The notes beneath the pieces were generated by a model. It made no database searches, was not told the DNA's origin, and saw nothing but the letters and a program-made list of their open reading frames with translations. Shown one piece after another: positions 39,286-48,993 of a DNA stretch of 64,000 bases. The stretch's first letter is position 1. Every line of letters begins with the position of its first letter. Both the position numbers and the translations under genes were made by a program. This DNA comes from Aquicoccus porphyridii (GTDB lineage Bacteria; Pseudomonadota; Alphaproteobacteria; Rhodobacterales; Rhodobacteraceae): assembly GCF_008369105.1 (NCBI RefSeq), contig NZ_VINQ01000002.1, forward strand, positions 291,298 through 355,297, in the 5' to 3' direction.

Positions 39286-39753
39286 ATGACATTCATCCGC
39301 AAGGCCACCACCGGCCTCCTGGCACTCACGCTCGCGCTTCTGGTCGTCGCGACCGGCGACGCACAGGCCAGCGACCGCTATGGCAAGCAAAAGGTCGTCT
39401 ATCACATCAACTACCATGGCGGCGACGGTGACCGCGCCTATCTGGGCGCGATGAACAACATCCAGAACCACATCAACGCGGTCGGTGCGCAGAACATGGA
39501 GATCAAGGTCGTGCTCCATGGCAACGGCCTGGGCCTGCTCAGCCAGGCCAAGACCAACGAAAAGCTCAGCGGCCGGGTGCTCGGGCTCAAGGGCCAGAAT
39601 GTCGACTTTCACATCTGCAACAACACGCTGGTGGGTCGCAATATCGACCTCGATAACGATCTTTTCGACGCCTACGAAGAGGATATCGTGCCCTCGGGCG
39701 TGGCCGAACTCAGCTATCTGCAACAGCAGGGCTATACCTACATCAAACCCTGA
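39286..39753 (+). CDS. Periplasmic DsrE-like sulfur-family protein
   Basis: 155 residues with an N-terminal signal peptide (TTGLLALTLALLVVATGDAQA). The mature part is a DsrE/DsrF-like fold: KVVYHINYHGGD, EIKVVLHGNGLGLL and the conserved single cysteine in VDFHICNNTLVG. Cytoplasmic DsrE proteins carry sulfur on such a cysteine; exported members of this group are uncharacterised. It stands alone between the sensor gene and its own terminator. Confidence 0.87.
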   Translation: MTFIRKATTGLLALTLALLVVATGDAQASDRYGKQKVVYHINYHGGDGDRAYLGAMNNIQNHINAVGAQNMEIKVVLHGNGLGLLSQAKTNEKLSGRVLGLKGQNVDFHICNNTLVGRNIDLDNDLFDAYEEDIVPSGVAELSYLQQQGYTYIKP

Positions 39754-39773
39754 CTTGCCGGTCTGACCGGATC

Positions 39774-39803
39774 AAAGGGCGTCCCCACGGGCGCCCTTTT
39801 TCG
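39774..39803 (+). terminator. Rho-independent terminator after the DsrE-like gene
   Basis: AAAGGGCG (39774-39781) pairs with CGCCCTTT (39792-39799) and runs into a T tract. Confidence 0.9.
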
Positions 39804-39930
39804 TTGCGTCACGCCGTTTGCGACGAATGGACCCACGCGAAACCCCGCCCTAGACTTGCCTTGCCCGCACGTGTCGCGACACCGACCCGAAAGACCGGGC
39901 CAAAGACACAGCAAGACAGGGACACGCGCC

Positions 39931-41157
39931 ATGAGTTTCGCCTTCGACAGCTTCCTCTCCGAACCCGCCCGCGCGCGATCCGCCCAGCCCTTTACCGGCC
40001 TGCCGCCCTATCATTTCGTCGGCGGCAATATCGACGAACCGACCGTGCCCGCCGACGCCCTGGCCGAGGCCGTCGCCCGCGTCATCCGCGAGGAAGGCCA
40101 CGCCATGGGCAAATACGGCATGGATGGTGGACCGCAGGGCTATCTCCCCCTGCGCGAGGAAATCTGCACCATTCTCGAACGCCGCACCGGCATCACCGTC
40201 ACCCGCGACGAGGTGCTGGTCACCTCCGGCTCACTTCAGGCCATGGACCTCGTGAACAAGGCGCTTCTCGACGCGGGCGACGTGGTGCTGCTCGAAGATG
40301 CCAACTACATGGGCGCGATCGCCAAGCTGCGCACGCTCGGCGTCAGCCCCCACCCCATCGCGCTCGACGGCGACGGCATGCGCATGGACGCGCTCGAAGA
40401 GGCGCTTGAAACCCTCGCCCGTGAGGGGCGCAAGCCCAAGTTCATCTACACCATCCCCACGATCCAGAACCCCACCGGCACCATCATGCCCGAGGCACGG
40501 CGCCGCGAAATGCTGGCGCTCGCGCGCAAATACGACGTCCCGATCTTCGAGGATGATTGCTATGCCGACCTGGTCTTTTCCGGCGAACGCCCGCCCGCGA
40601 TCCACGCGCTTGATGACGAGGACCGGGTGATCTATTGCGGCACATTCTCCAAGACCATCGCGCCCGCGCTGCGCATGGGCTACCTCGTCGCGCCCTGGCC
40701 GCTGATGGGCCATATCCTGCCGCTCAAGACCGACGCGGGCACCGCCGCGCTGGGGCAGATGGCGCTGGCCGAATACCTGCCCGGCCATTACGAGGCGCAT
40801 GTCGCCACGCTCCTGCCGGTATTGCAGGAAAAATCCGATACGCTCTGCGCCGCGCTGGATGAACATTTCGGCGCCGCCGCGCAATATGACCGGCCGGTGG
40901 GCGGCATCTATCTCTGGGTCACGCTGCCCGACTCGGTCGATACCGACCGGCTCTTCGAGGTCGCATTGGAACAGGGGATCGAGATCAATCCCGGCTCGCA
41001 ATGGACCGTCAACAGCGACCAGAATCGCCACCGGATGCGGCTTTGTTTCGGCCATCCGCCACTGCCGGTGATCCGCGACGGCATCGCCAAACTGGCCGAG
41101 ATCTGCCATGCCGAATTCGGCCTGCCCCTGCGCAGCGGCAACATCGCGCGCGGCTGA
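39931..41157 (+). CDS. PLP-dependent aminotransferase, class I/II
   Basis: 408 residues from ATG 39931. Fold type I: the PLP lysine is in CGTFSKTIAPALRMGY, the aspartate contacting the pyridine nitrogen is in FEDDCYADL, and the C-terminal RMRLCFGHPP has the carboxylate-binding Arg. It resembles 2-aminoadipate/multi-substrate aminotransferases and the catalytic half of MocR regulators, but has no DNA-binding domain. Substrate is not known. Next gene is 86 bases on. Confidence 0.88.
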   Translation: MSFAFDSFLSEPARARSAQPFTGLPPYHFVGGNIDEPTVPADALAEAVARVIREEGHAMGKYGMDGGPQGYLPLREEICTILERRTGITVTRDEVLVTSGSLQAMDLVNKALLDAGDVVLLEDANYMGAIAKLRTLGVSPHPIALDGDGMRMDALEEALETLAREGRKPKFIYTIPTIQNPTGTIMPEARRREMLALARKYDVPIFEDDCYADLVFSGERPPAIHALDDEDRVIYCGTFSKTIAPALRMGYLVAPWPLMGHILPLKTDAGTAALGQMALAEYLPGHYEAHVATLLPVLQEKSDTLCAALDEHFGAAAQYDRPVGGIYLWVTLPDSVDTDRLFEVALEQGIEINPGSQWTVNSDQNRHRMRLCFGHPPLPVIRDGIAKLAEICHAEFGLPLRSGNIARG

Positions 41158-41243
41158 TCCACTTCGCCGCGCAAGTGACGGCGCGTTCCGCTTGGCAAAT
41201 CGTCCCGCACGGCCCTAGCCTGCCCGCGGGAGGACACCATCAC

Positions 41244-42803
41244 ATGAGCATCATCACAAGCCCCTATCCGCCGGTCGAGCTGCGCGAAATCTCGATCACC
41301 ACCCGCGTCTTCGAGGGTCTGGGCGACGACCCCAAACGCCCGCTGCTGATCGACGGGCCGACCGGGCGCAGCGTCACGGTGAGCGGCTTCATCGACGCGG
41401 TGAAACGGCTGGCCGGGGGGCTCAATGCGCGCGGCACCGGGCAGGGCACGATGATCGCCCTGATGGCCCCCAACCTGCCGGAATATTGCGTCGTCTTTCA
41501 CGGCATCGCATGGGCGGGCGGCACGGTCACGCTGATCAACCCGACCTATACCGCGCACGAGGTCCGCCACCAGTTGAACGATTCCGGCGCCACCCTTCTG
41601 ATCACCATCCCGCAATTCCTCGACACCGCACGCGAGGCCATTGAGGGCACAGAGGTGCAGGAGATCGCCGTGATCGGCGACGCCCCCGGCACCCTCTCGC
41701 TCTCCGACCTCATGGGCGAACCGCAAGAGGCGCAAACCCCGGTCGACATCCGCAACCATGTCCTCGCCCTGCCCTATTCCAGCGGCACCACCGGCCTGCC
41801 CAAGGGGGTGATGCTGACCCACTGGAACCTCGCGTCCAATATCGACCAGACCATGGCAACCATCACCTCTGAACCCGGCGAGATGACGGTGGCCTTCCTG
41901 CCCTTCTTCCATATCTACGGGCTCGAATGCCTCGCCAATATCGTGCTGGCGGCGGGCGGCGGGCTGGTCACCATGCCGCGCTTCGATCTCGAGATGTTCC
42001 TGCGCCTGTCGTCCGAGCACCGCACAAGGCGCATGTATGTCGTGCCCCCGGTGATGATCGCGCTGGCCAAGCACCCGCTGGTTGAGGAATACGATCTCTC
42101 CTGCGTCGAACAGGTCAATTCCGGCGCGGCGCCCCTGGGCGGTGACGTGACCGACCGGGTTGCCGCCCGACTCGGCTGTGCCACGACGCAGGGCTATGGC
42201 ATGACCGAACTTTCGCCGGTCTCCCATTCCACCCCGCCCGAGCGCGCCCGCCCCGGCGCCTCGGGCCTGACCATCCCCAACACCGAATGCCGCGTCGTCG
42301 ATCCGCTCACCGGCCGCGATGTGGAAATGGGCGACGAGGGCGAACTTTGGGTGCGCGGCCCGCAGGTGATGAAAGGCTACTGGAGGAACGAAGCGGCCAC
42401 ATCCGAGACCCTCGATTCGCAAGGCTGGCTGCATACCGGCGACATCGTGCGGTTCGACGAGGACGGGTTCATGTATGTCACCGACCGCCTGAAGGAGTTG
42501 ATCAAGTACAAGGGCTTCCAGGTCGCCCCGGCCGAACTCGAAGCGGCGCTCATCACCCATCCCGACGTGGCCGATGTCGGCGTGATCGGCGTGCCTGACC
42601 CGGATGCGGGCGAATTGCCCATGGCCTTCGTCGTGCCCGCAGGCAACCCCCCCACGCTCGAAGCCCTACAGGCCCATCTCGACGGGATGCTGTCGCATTA
42701 CAAGCAGGTCCGCCGGATCGAGATCACCGACGCCATCCCCAAGGCCGCCTCGGGCAAGATCCTGCGCCGCGTGTTGCGCGACAAGGTGGCGGGCAAGAGT
42801 TGA
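41244..42803 (+). CDS. Acyl-CoA/4-coumarate-CoA ligase family (ANL superfamily)
   Basis: 519 residues from ATG 41244 with GGGAGG upstream. ANL motifs are complete: YSSGTTGLPKGVMLTH (A3), YGMTELSP (A5), YLHTGD-type sequence as WLHTGDIVRFDEDGF (A7), DRLKELIKYKGFQVAPAELE (A8) and the catalytic Lys in PKAASGKILRR (A10). It activates a carboxylic acid as acyl-AMP and then acyl-CoA. The sequence is closest in feel to 4-coumarate-CoA ligases, so an aromatic or medium-chain acid is likely. Possibly co-transcribed with the aminotransferase. Confidence 0.9.
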   Translation: MSIITSPYPPVELREISITTRVFEGLGDDPKRPLLIDGPTGRSVTVSGFIDAVKRLAGGLNARGTGQGTMIALMAPNLPEYCVVFHGIAWAGGTVTLINPTYTAHEVRHQLNDSGATLLITIPQFLDTAREAIEGTEVQEIAVIGDAPGTLSLSDLMGEPQEAQTPVDIRNHVLALPYSSGTTGLPKGVMLTHWNLASNIDQTMATITSEPGEMTVAFLPFFHIYGLECLANIVLAAGGGLVTMPRFDLEMFLRLSSEHRTRRMYVVPPVMIALAKHPLVEEYDLSCVEQVNSGAAPLGGDVTDRVAARLGCATTQGYGMTELSPVSHSTPPERARPGASGLTIPNTECRVVDPLTGRDVEMGDEGELWVRGPQVMKGYWRNEAATSETLDSQGWLHTGDIVRFDEDGFMYVTDRLKELIKYKGFQVAPAELEAALITHPDVADVGVIGVPDPDAGELPMAFVVPAGNPPTLEALQAHLDGMLSHYKQVRRIEITDAIPKAASGKILRRVLRDKVAGKS

Positions 42804-42826
42804 TCACCCGAGGTCGGCCGGATCGC

Positions 42827-43096
42827 TTATGCCTTGCCCAGGCACAGGAACAGGTACTCGGTTCCCTGATAGTCCGGAAGACCACGCATCGAAACCCGCT
42901 CCGCACGCTTCTTGTGCCCGCGCTGGCAGATGCTGTTGGCCTTGGCGAGCAGTTCGGCATCCGAGAAACTGGCAAACAAGGGCTGGATGATGTTCACGCT
43001 GTCTCCGTTATAGGCTGAGACAATGGGTTCTTGCGGCTCAACGGCACAGGCTGCAACAAACATGACTGCCGGGAAGGCCCAAAAGCGTCGCGTCAT
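42827..43096 (-). CDS. Small hypothetical lipoprotein
   Basis: 89 residues with a lipoprotein signal (AFPAVMFVAAC) whose Cys17 would be lipidated. The mature part has two further cysteines (SICQRG and FLCLGK) that could pair. A ribosome site AGGAG precedes the start. No family was recognised. It is convergent with the acyl-CoA ligase gene. Confidence 0.75.
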   Translation of the reverse strand: MTRRFWAFPAVMFVAACAVEPQEPIVSAYNGDSVNIIQPLFASFSDAELLAKANSICQRGHKKRAERVSMRGLPDYQGTEYLFLCLGKA

Positions 43097-43199
43097 TCGA
43101 ATCGATCTCCTAGAAAGGTCTCACCCACAGAACGACGATGGAACCCAATTGGTTACCAAAGTCTTAAACTCAGCCAATTCTCGTAAAACGGCACTCCCC

Positions 43200-44198
43200 T
43201 CAGCAATAGCGCTCCGGCCCGACCCATTGGCTTTCGTTATAGCGGTCGCCATGGCACCAGCCGACCGGCAGCACCTCTTCGATGCGGCGCAGATCATCCG
43301 CCGACAACGTGATCTCGGCACCGCGCACGCATTCGCGAAAATGCTCGACCGAGCGCGTGCCGGGGATCGGGATCACATGGTCCCCCTGCGCCAGAAGCCA
43401 CGCATTGGCCAGCGCCGCCGTCGGCTCGCCCATCTCGGCAGCCAGCGCACGAAACCGGTCGGTCGCGGCGAGGTTGTACCCAAGGCTCGGCTCCTGGAAC
43501 CGCGCATTCCCGGCAAGGAACGCGGCCTTGGCAATCGCCGCGCGCGACAGCGGGTGATCGGTCAGCAACGACCGCCCCACCGGCGAGAACGCCACCAGCG
43601 CCGTGCCCAGCTCGGCACAGGCCTGCACCAGCCCGAGTTCCGGCGACCGCGTCTGGAGCGAATATTCCGACTGCACCGCCGCGACGGGGTGCACCGCGGC
43701 CGCCCGGCGCAGCGACGACGGCGCGATCTCGGAAAACCCGAACGCCCCGATCTTGCCGGTCTTCATGATCTCGACCAGCGTTTCGGTCACCGCCTCGATT
43801 TCCATGCCCGGATCGCGCCGGTGGACATAGAACAGATCGACCCGCTCCACCCCCATCCGTTTCAGGCTCTTGTCCAGCTCTCCCTCAAGATGCGCCCGGT
43901 CGTTGCGAAACCCGCGGTTGCCATCCGCATCGCGGGTGATCCCGGCCTTGGTCGCGATGACGAAATCATCCTTCGCGGCGGGGTGGCGCGCGAAATAACT
44001 GCCGATCCATTCCTCGGAGCGGCCCATGCCATAGACATTCGAGGTGTCGATATGGTTCACGCCCCAATCGCGCATCGCGTCCAGAATGGCATGCGAGGCC
44101 GCCTCGCTCGTCGGCCCGTAGAAGTCGGAAAAGCTCATCGCGCCGTATCCCACGGCGGCAACCTCCGGCCCGTTCGCTCCCAGCTTGCGTGTCTTCAT
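43200..44198 (-). CDS. Aldo/keto reductase
   Basis: 332 residues of the AKR TIM barrel. The catalytic set is visible: Asp and Tyr in HIDTSNVYG, Lys in IATKAG and His in [10 protein letters not shown]-terminal [15 protein letters not shown] contacts NADPH. Its ATG overlaps the cmk stop by four bases, so it is translated from the aroA-cmk transcript, where other alphaproteobacteria usually have rpsA next. Substrate unknown. Confidence 0.93.
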   Translation of the reverse strand: MKTRKLGANGPEVAAVGYGAMSFSDFYGPTSEAASHAILDAMRDWGVNHIDTSNVYGMGRSEEWIGSYFARHPAAKDDFVIATKAGITRDADGNRGFRNDRAHLEGELDKSLKRMGVERVDLFYVHRRDPGMEIEAVTETLVEIMKTGKIGAFGFSEIAPSSLRRAAAVHPVAAVQSEYSLQTRSPELGLVQACAELGTALVAFSPVGRSLLTDHPLSRAAIAKAAFLAGNARFQEPSLGYNLAATDRFRALAAEMGEPTAALANAWLLAQGDHVIPIPGTRSVEHFRECVRGAEITLSADDLRRIEEVLPVGWCHGDRYNESQWVGPERYC

Positions 44199-44809
44199 GC
44201 CCTGTCTCCCCGCTTTTCCGCGACCACCGCGATCGCCGCCGCAACCGCCTCGTCGATGCTCATCTCGGACGTGTCGATCACCACCGCATCCCCGGCGGGT
44301 TTCAACGGCGCCGTCGCGCGCTCGCTGTCACGCGCGTCGCGTTCCTTCACATCGGCCAGCACCGCCTCGGGCGTGACCTCGTGCCCCGCCTCGCAAAGCT
44401 CGCGATAGCGCCGCCCCGCCCGCACCTCGGCGCTGGCCGTGACGAAAAGTTTCGCCTGCGCCTCGGGGCAGATCACCGTGCCGATGTCGCGCCCGTCCAG
44501 CACCGCACCCCCGGCCCGCGCGGCAAAGGCACGCTGGAAATCGACCAGCGCCGCGCGCACCTGCGGGTCCACCGCCACCCGGCTCGCGGCCTGCGCCACG
44601 CCCGGCGCGCGCAGATCACCCTCAAGGTCTTCGGCCATCAGCGCCTGCGCCGCCTCAACCGCGTCCGCACCTTCCATGACCTTCGCCCCCACCGCGCGGT
44701 AAAGCAGCCCGGTATCGAGATGGGCAAAGCCGAAATGCGCCGCCACCGCGCGCGACACCGTCCCCTTGCCCGCCGCCGCCGGCCCGTCGATGGCCACCGT
44801 AAAGCTCAT
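44195..44809 (-). CDS. cmk: Cytidylate kinase
   Basis: 204 residues from ATG 44809. P-loop [17 protein letters not shown] at the N terminus, the CMP-binding [25 protein letters not shown] and the lid arginines in [15 protein letters not shown]. It phosphorylates CMP and dCMP. Follows aroA by 43 bases, the usual pairing in alphaproteobacteria. Confidence 0.96.
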   Translation of the reverse strand: MSFTVAIDGPAAAGKGTVSRAVAAHFGFAHLDTGLLYRAVGAKVMEGADAVEAAQALMAEDLEGDLRAPGVAQAASRVAVDPQVRAALVDFQRAFAARAGGAVLDGRDIGTVICPEAQAKLFVTASAEVRAGRRYRELCEAGHEVTPEAVLADVKERDARDSERATAPLKPAGDAVVIDTSEMSIDEAVAAAIAVVAEKRGDRA

Positions 44810-44852
44810 GATACGTGATCCTCCTGATATTCGATCCGCTCGCCTGTATGGT

Positions 44853-46202
44853 TCATACATCCTTCTGGATATCTGCCCCAAGCCCCGCCATCAATGGCTC
44901 GAAGATCGGAAAGGACGTCGCCACCGGCGCCCCGTCATCGAGCCGCACCGGTGCCTGCGCCGCCATCCCGAGACACAGGAACGACATCGCGATCCGGTGG
45001 TCGAGAAAGGTCTCGACCTCCGCGCCACCGGCCACGCCGCCCGCGCCGCAGCCGGTCACGATCCACCAATCCTCACCCGTCTCGACCTCGACACCATTGG
45101 CGCGCAGGCCCCGCGCCATCGCCTCGATCCGGTCGCTTTCCTTGACGCGCAACTCCTTCACGCCACGCATCACCGTCTGGCCGGTCGCATTGGCCGCCAC
45201 CACCGACAGGATCGGGTATTCGTCGATCATGCTCGCCGCGCGCTCGGGCGGCACCTTGATGCCGCGCATGTCGGGCGAATACCGCGCGCGCAGGTCGGCC
45301 ACCGGCTCGCCGCCTTCCTCGCGCGGGTTCTCGTATGTCAGATCGGCCCCCATCTCGCGCAGCGTCTCGAACAACCCCGCGCGGGTGGGGTTGAGCCCGA
45401 TCCCCGGCACGAACACATCCGACCCCGGCACGATCAGCGCCGCACAGACCGGGAAGGCCGCCGAAGAGGGATCGCGCGGCACCGCGATCACCTGTGGGCA
45501 GAGCTCGGGCTGCCCGATCAGGGTGATCACCCGCTTGCCATCCTCCTCCGCGACCGTGATCTCGGCCCCGAACCCTTCGAGCATCCGCTCGGTATGATCG
45601 CGTGTCGCCTCGCACTCGATCACCACGGTCTGCCCCGGCGCGTTCAACCCGGCAAGCAGCACGGCGGATTTCACCTGTGCCGACGGCACCGGCACCTCGT
45701 AACTCACCGGCACCGGGTCGCGCGCGCCCTCGATCACCATCGGCAACCGCCCGCCCGAACGCCCCATCGCCCGCGCGCCAAACAGCGCCAGCGGGTCGGT
45801 CACGCGCCCCATCGGGCGGCTCACAAGGCTGGCATCGCCGGTGAAACAGGCGGTGATCGGCTGCGTCGCCATCGCCCCCATGATCAGCCGCACACCGGTT
45901 CCCGCATTGCCGCAATCAATGACCGCCGCCGGTTCGGCAAAGCCGCCCACGCCCACGCCCTGCACATGCCACGTGCCGTCATCGTCGCGCGTCACCTCGG
46001 CCCCGAAATCGCGCATCGCCTGCGCCGTGGCCAGCACGTCCTCGCCCTCGAGCAGGCCGGACACCACCGTTTCGCCCACGCACATCGCCCCGAGGATCAG
46101 CGCGCGATGCGAGATCGACTTGTCGCCGGGCACCTCGGCCACGCCCGCAAGCGCACCGCAGGGCGTGGAAATCATCGGGATCGGAGAGCCGTGAGACGCC
46201 AT
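44853..46202 (-). CDS. aroA: 3-phosphoshikimate 1-carboxyvinyltransferase (EPSP synthase), class II type
   Basis: 449 residues from ATG 46202. GDKSISHR at about residue 26, [26 protein letters not shown] and NPTR are the signatures of class II EPSP synthases. It adds enolpyruvate to shikimate 3-phosphate. At the site where the glyphosate-tolerant CP4 enzyme has Ala100, this protein has Gly101 (CGNAGTG), as class I enzymes do. First gene of aroA-cmk-aldo/keto reductase. Confidence 0.96.
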   Translation of the reverse strand: MASHGSPIPMISTPCGALAGVAEVPGDKSISHRALILGAMCVGETVVSGLLEGEDVLATAQAMRDFGAEVTRDDDGTWHVQGVGVGGFAEPAAVIDCGNAGTGVRLIMGAMATQPITACFTGDASLVSRPMGRVTDPLALFGARAMGRSGGRLPMVIEGARDPVPVSYEVPVPSAQVKSAVLLAGLNAPGQTVVIECEATRDHTERMLEGFGAEITVAEEDGKRVITLIGQPELCPQVIAVPRDPSSAAFPVCAALIVPGSDVFVPGIGLNPTRAGLFETLREMGADLTYENPREEGGEPVADLRARYSPDMRGIKVPPERAASMIDEYPILSVVAANATGQTVMRGVKELRVKESDRIEAMARGLRANGVEVETGEDWWIVTGCGAGGVAGGAEVETFLDHRIAMSFLCLGMAAQAPVRLDDGAPVATSFPIFEPLMAGLGADIQKDV

Positions 46203-46274
46203 CGAGAACCATCCTTTGCCAAGATGTCCGCCTGATAGCCCAGCCATCCGGCGCCGTCCATCGCCGATCCCGTC

Positions 46275-46352
46275 GCGGGGGGCTCTGCCCCCAAGGCGCA
46301 AAACGCGCTGCGTTTTGCACCGCCCCCGAGGTATTTCCGGTCAGATGAAGCC
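46275..46352. repeat. GAGTATTT-family repeat, copy 3 (double hairpin)
   Basis: GGGGGGCTCTGCCCCC forms the first hairpin and CAAAACGC/GCGTTTTG the second, followed by CGCCCCCGAGGTATTT, four bases and TCAGATGAAG. Unlike the other copies it lies between two genes on the same strand, after the end of the 46.4 kb gene and before aroA. Confidence 0.65.
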
Positions 46353-46402
46353 GCCATGCGGCGCGTTGCGATCCGACCGGCACCCGACCGGTCGGTCCAG
46401 GC

Positions 46403-47284
46403 TCAGAACCACTGCCCCGGTTCCATCAGCCCGAGGTCGAGCAACTGGCGTGAGTGCCATTCGAACCGTGTCGAATTGTGCCAGCCGAACGTGTCGATAT
46501 CGAAGGTCGAGCCGGGGTTGCGCTTGAGCGCCTTGGCGGTGCGAAACGAGGCGATCGTGGCGGTCAGGTTGTTGTGCCATGGACATGCATAGGTGTTGTA
46601 TTCCTCGTCCGTGAAGGTGTGATCGTCGCGCAGGGCAAGCCCCGGCCGGGCCCGGAAGATGGCAATCCGGTCGATCTTGCGGCGCGGCGCGGGGATGTGT
46701 TCCTCGAACCGCCAGCGCAGCCCGCCGAAGAAATCGAGCTGGCGTTCCCGGGGGTGATTGTGATTCGCCGGATCGGGCCGGGCCAGCGCGTAATAGCCGG
46801 TCTTGTCGAGGCACGCGGTCTCAAGCGAGACCGCGTCGGGATGCGCCGCCAGATCGCCCGCGTAAAGGTCGACCACGAAGGTCAGCATCGCGTCGCGCCG
46901 TTCCTCGGTGTGAAAGGCCAGCATCTCGCCGATGGTGCGGGTCTCGCAGAACGGATAGAACAGGTATTCCGCGTTGAAACAGTAGTAGAGCCATTGCCCC
47001 TCGGCCGCCCCGATCACCGCGTTGACCGCGTTTTCCAGCGCGCCCTCCGGCACCATGTCATAGCCGACCCGATGCACGCTGCGCACGAGATCGTCGGGCA
47101 GTGCAAAGCTGTCGGGCATGAAAGCCACAACCGAGTTGAACCCCAGTTGCTGATGATGGCGCAGCGTGGTGTCAAGCTCGACCTCGTCCTCGGCAAAGAC
47201 AAGCGCCACCGGCCCCTTGGCAAGGGCGGCTTTCCCGCGATTCAGGAAATCGCCGAGACCGGCATAGTATCGCTGTTCCGTCAT
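46403..47284 (-). CDS. Unrecognised protein, possible GT-A-like glycosyltransferase
   Basis: 293 residues from ATG 47284, with AGGATG eight bases upstream; ATG 47293 is possible. The first 60 residues (VALVFAEDEVELDTTLRHHQQLGFNSVVAFM) resemble the opening strand and helix of glycosyltransferase family 2/92 proteins. Later stretches are rich in aromatic residues and contain WHNN and HNSTRFEWH. No signal peptide or membrane helix. It appears conserved-looking but I do not recognise a named family. Confidence 0.72.
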   Translation of the reverse strand: MTEQRYYAGLGDFLNRGKAALAKGPVALVFAEDEVELDTTLRHHQQLGFNSVVAFMPDSFALPDDLVRSVHRVGYDMVPEGALENAVNAVIGAAEGQWLYYCFNAEYLFYPFCETRTIGEMLAFHTEERRDAMLTFVVDLYAGDLAAHPDAVSLETACLDKTGYYALARPDPANHNHPRERQLDFFGGLRWRFEEHIPAPRRKIDRIAIFRARPGLALRDDHTFTDEEYNTYACPWHNNLTATIASFRTAKALKRNPGSTFDIDTFGWHNSTRFEWHSRQLLDLGLMEPGQWF

Positions 47285-47395
47285 TTCGTTCATCCTGCGC
47301 AAAATCGGTTAAATGAAGGTGCATTGCAAGCCACCCCGCACCTGATGTAATCAACCGCCCTGACATCCGCCCCGACACCCGCGCGCGAGGAATCC

Positions 47396-48715
47396 ATGGC
47401 CGACCCCAAGAAGCTCTTCATCAAGACCTACGGGTGCCAGATGAACGTCTATGACAGCGAGCGCATGGCCGAGGCCCTGGGCGGATCGGGCTATGTCGAA
47501 ACCCGCACCCCCGAAGACGCGGACATGATCCTGCTCAACACCTGCCACATCCGCGAAAAGGCCGCCGAAAAGGTCTATTCCGAACTGGGCCGCTACAAGG
47601 GGCTCAAGGCGGCCAATCCCGACCTCAAGATCGGCGTGGCGGGCTGCGTCGCGCAGGCCGAGGGCGACGAGATCATGCGCCGCCAGCCGCTGGTCGATCT
47701 GGTGGTCGGCCCGCAGGCCTATCACCGCCTGCCCGAGATGGAGGCGCGCGCACGCTCGGGGCACAAGGCGCTCGACACCGATTTTCCCGCGGAAGACAAG
47801 TTCGAGCACCTGAAAGCCCGCCCCAAGGCCGCGCGCGGCCCCACCGCCTTTCTCACCGTGCAGGAAGGCTGCGACAAGTTCTGCGCCTTCTGCGTCGTGC
47901 CCTATACCCGCGGCGCCGAAGTGTCGCGCCCGGTCAACCGCATCCTGGGCGAGGCGCGCGACCTCGTCGAACGCGGCGTGCGCGAGATCACGCTGCTCGG
48001 CCAGAACGTCAACGCCTATCACGGCGCGGGACCGGACGGAGAGACCAGCCTTGCGGGCCTGATCTGGGCGCTGAACGACATCGACGGGCTGGAACGCATC
48101 CGCTTTACCACCTCGCACCCCAACGATATGAGCGACGACCTGATCGCGGCTCATGGCACCTGCGAAAAACTCATGCCCTACCTGCACCTGCCGGTGCAGT
48201 CGGGTTCGGATCGCATCCTCAAGCGGATGAACCGCGCCCATACCCGCGACAGTTACCTCGCGCTGATCGACAGGCTGCGCGCGGCCCGGCCCGATATCCT
48301 GATCTCCGGCGATTTCATCGTCGGCTTTCCCGAGGAAAGCGACGAGGATTTCGCCGATACGCTCGACCTCATCGAACGGGTCGGCTACGGGCAGGCGTTC
48401 AGCTTCAAGTATTCGCCCCGCCCCGGAACCCCGGCGGCCGAACGCCCACAGGTCGCGCCCGACGTGGCCGATGCAAGGCTGCAAGAGCTTCAGGCGCTCA
48501 TCACCCGCCAGCAACGCGCCCGGCAGGACGCGATGGTCGGTCAGACCGTGGGCGTGCTGTTCGAGAAACCCGGCCGCCTGCCCGGCCAGATGGTCGGCAA
48601 ATCCGACCACCTGCACGCGGTCCATGTCGATGACTGCGCGGCCCGCCCCGGCGACCTCTGCGCGGTGAGAATCGTCTCGTCGGGGCCAAACTCCCTGGCC
48701 GGCATCCTCGCCTGA
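47396..48715 (+). CDS. miaB: tRNA-2-methylthio-N6-dimethylallyladenosine synthase
   Basis: 439 residues. The N-terminal domain has [14 protein letters not shown] and two more cluster cysteines; the radical SAM motif is C-x3-C-x2-C in [16 protein letters not shown]; the C-terminal TRAM domain follows about residue 375. It methylthiolates i6A37 of tRNA. First gene of the conserved block miaB-phoH-ybeY-corC-lnt, here interrupted by two envelope genes. Confidence 0.97.
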   Translation: MADPKKLFIKTYGCQMNVYDSERMAEALGGSGYVETRTPEDADMILLNTCHIREKAAEKVYSELGRYKGLKAANPDLKIGVAGCVAQAEGDEIMRRQPLVDLVVGPQAYHRLPEMEARARSGHKALDTDFPAEDKFEHLKARPKAARGPTAFLTVQEGCDKFCAFCVVPYTRGAEVSRPVNRILGEARDLVERGVREITLLGQNVNAYHGAGPDGETSLAGLIWALNDIDGLERIRFTTSHPNDMSDDLIAAHGTCEKLMPYLHLPVQSGSDRILKRMNRAHTRDSYLALIDRLRAARPDILISGDFIVGFPEESDEDFADTLDLIERVGYGQAFSFKYSPRPGTPAAERPQVAPDVADARLQELQALITRQQRARQDAMVGQTVGVLFEKPGRLPGQMVGKSDHLHAVHVDDCAARPGDLCAVRIVSSGPNSLAGILA

Positions 48716-48880
48716 CCCCGCGCGTTCGCGACCAGCGGCCAGGCGGCCGCCGCCCAAAGGCTTGATCGCGCACATCACAAAGACAGCGCACCCCCGACCA
48801 AAGATCAATCGGCCGGTGCAGAACTGGATGAATCGCCCGCGCACACCACAAGATCGGGTGACGGCGGCCGGTGAAATTCC

Positions 48881-48908
48881 TTCACAACGGCACAGAAGCT
48901 GTTAGAGT
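48881..48908 (+). promoter_or_regulatory. Candidate promoter of the OmpA/lipoprotein pair
   Basis: TTCACA (48881-48886) and TAGAGT (48903-48908) are 16 bases apart in the 278-base gap after miaB. A dyad GTGAA-ATTCC-TTCAC overlaps the -35 box and may be an operator. The rest of the gap shows no gene. Confidence 0.4.
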
Positions 48909-48993
48909 GAAAGCACATTTTCGTCCGGACCTTGAAGGTGCTGCCAATTCCTCGGGTTCGGTTGGGGGAAACATAAATCAAGGGACAGATGCT

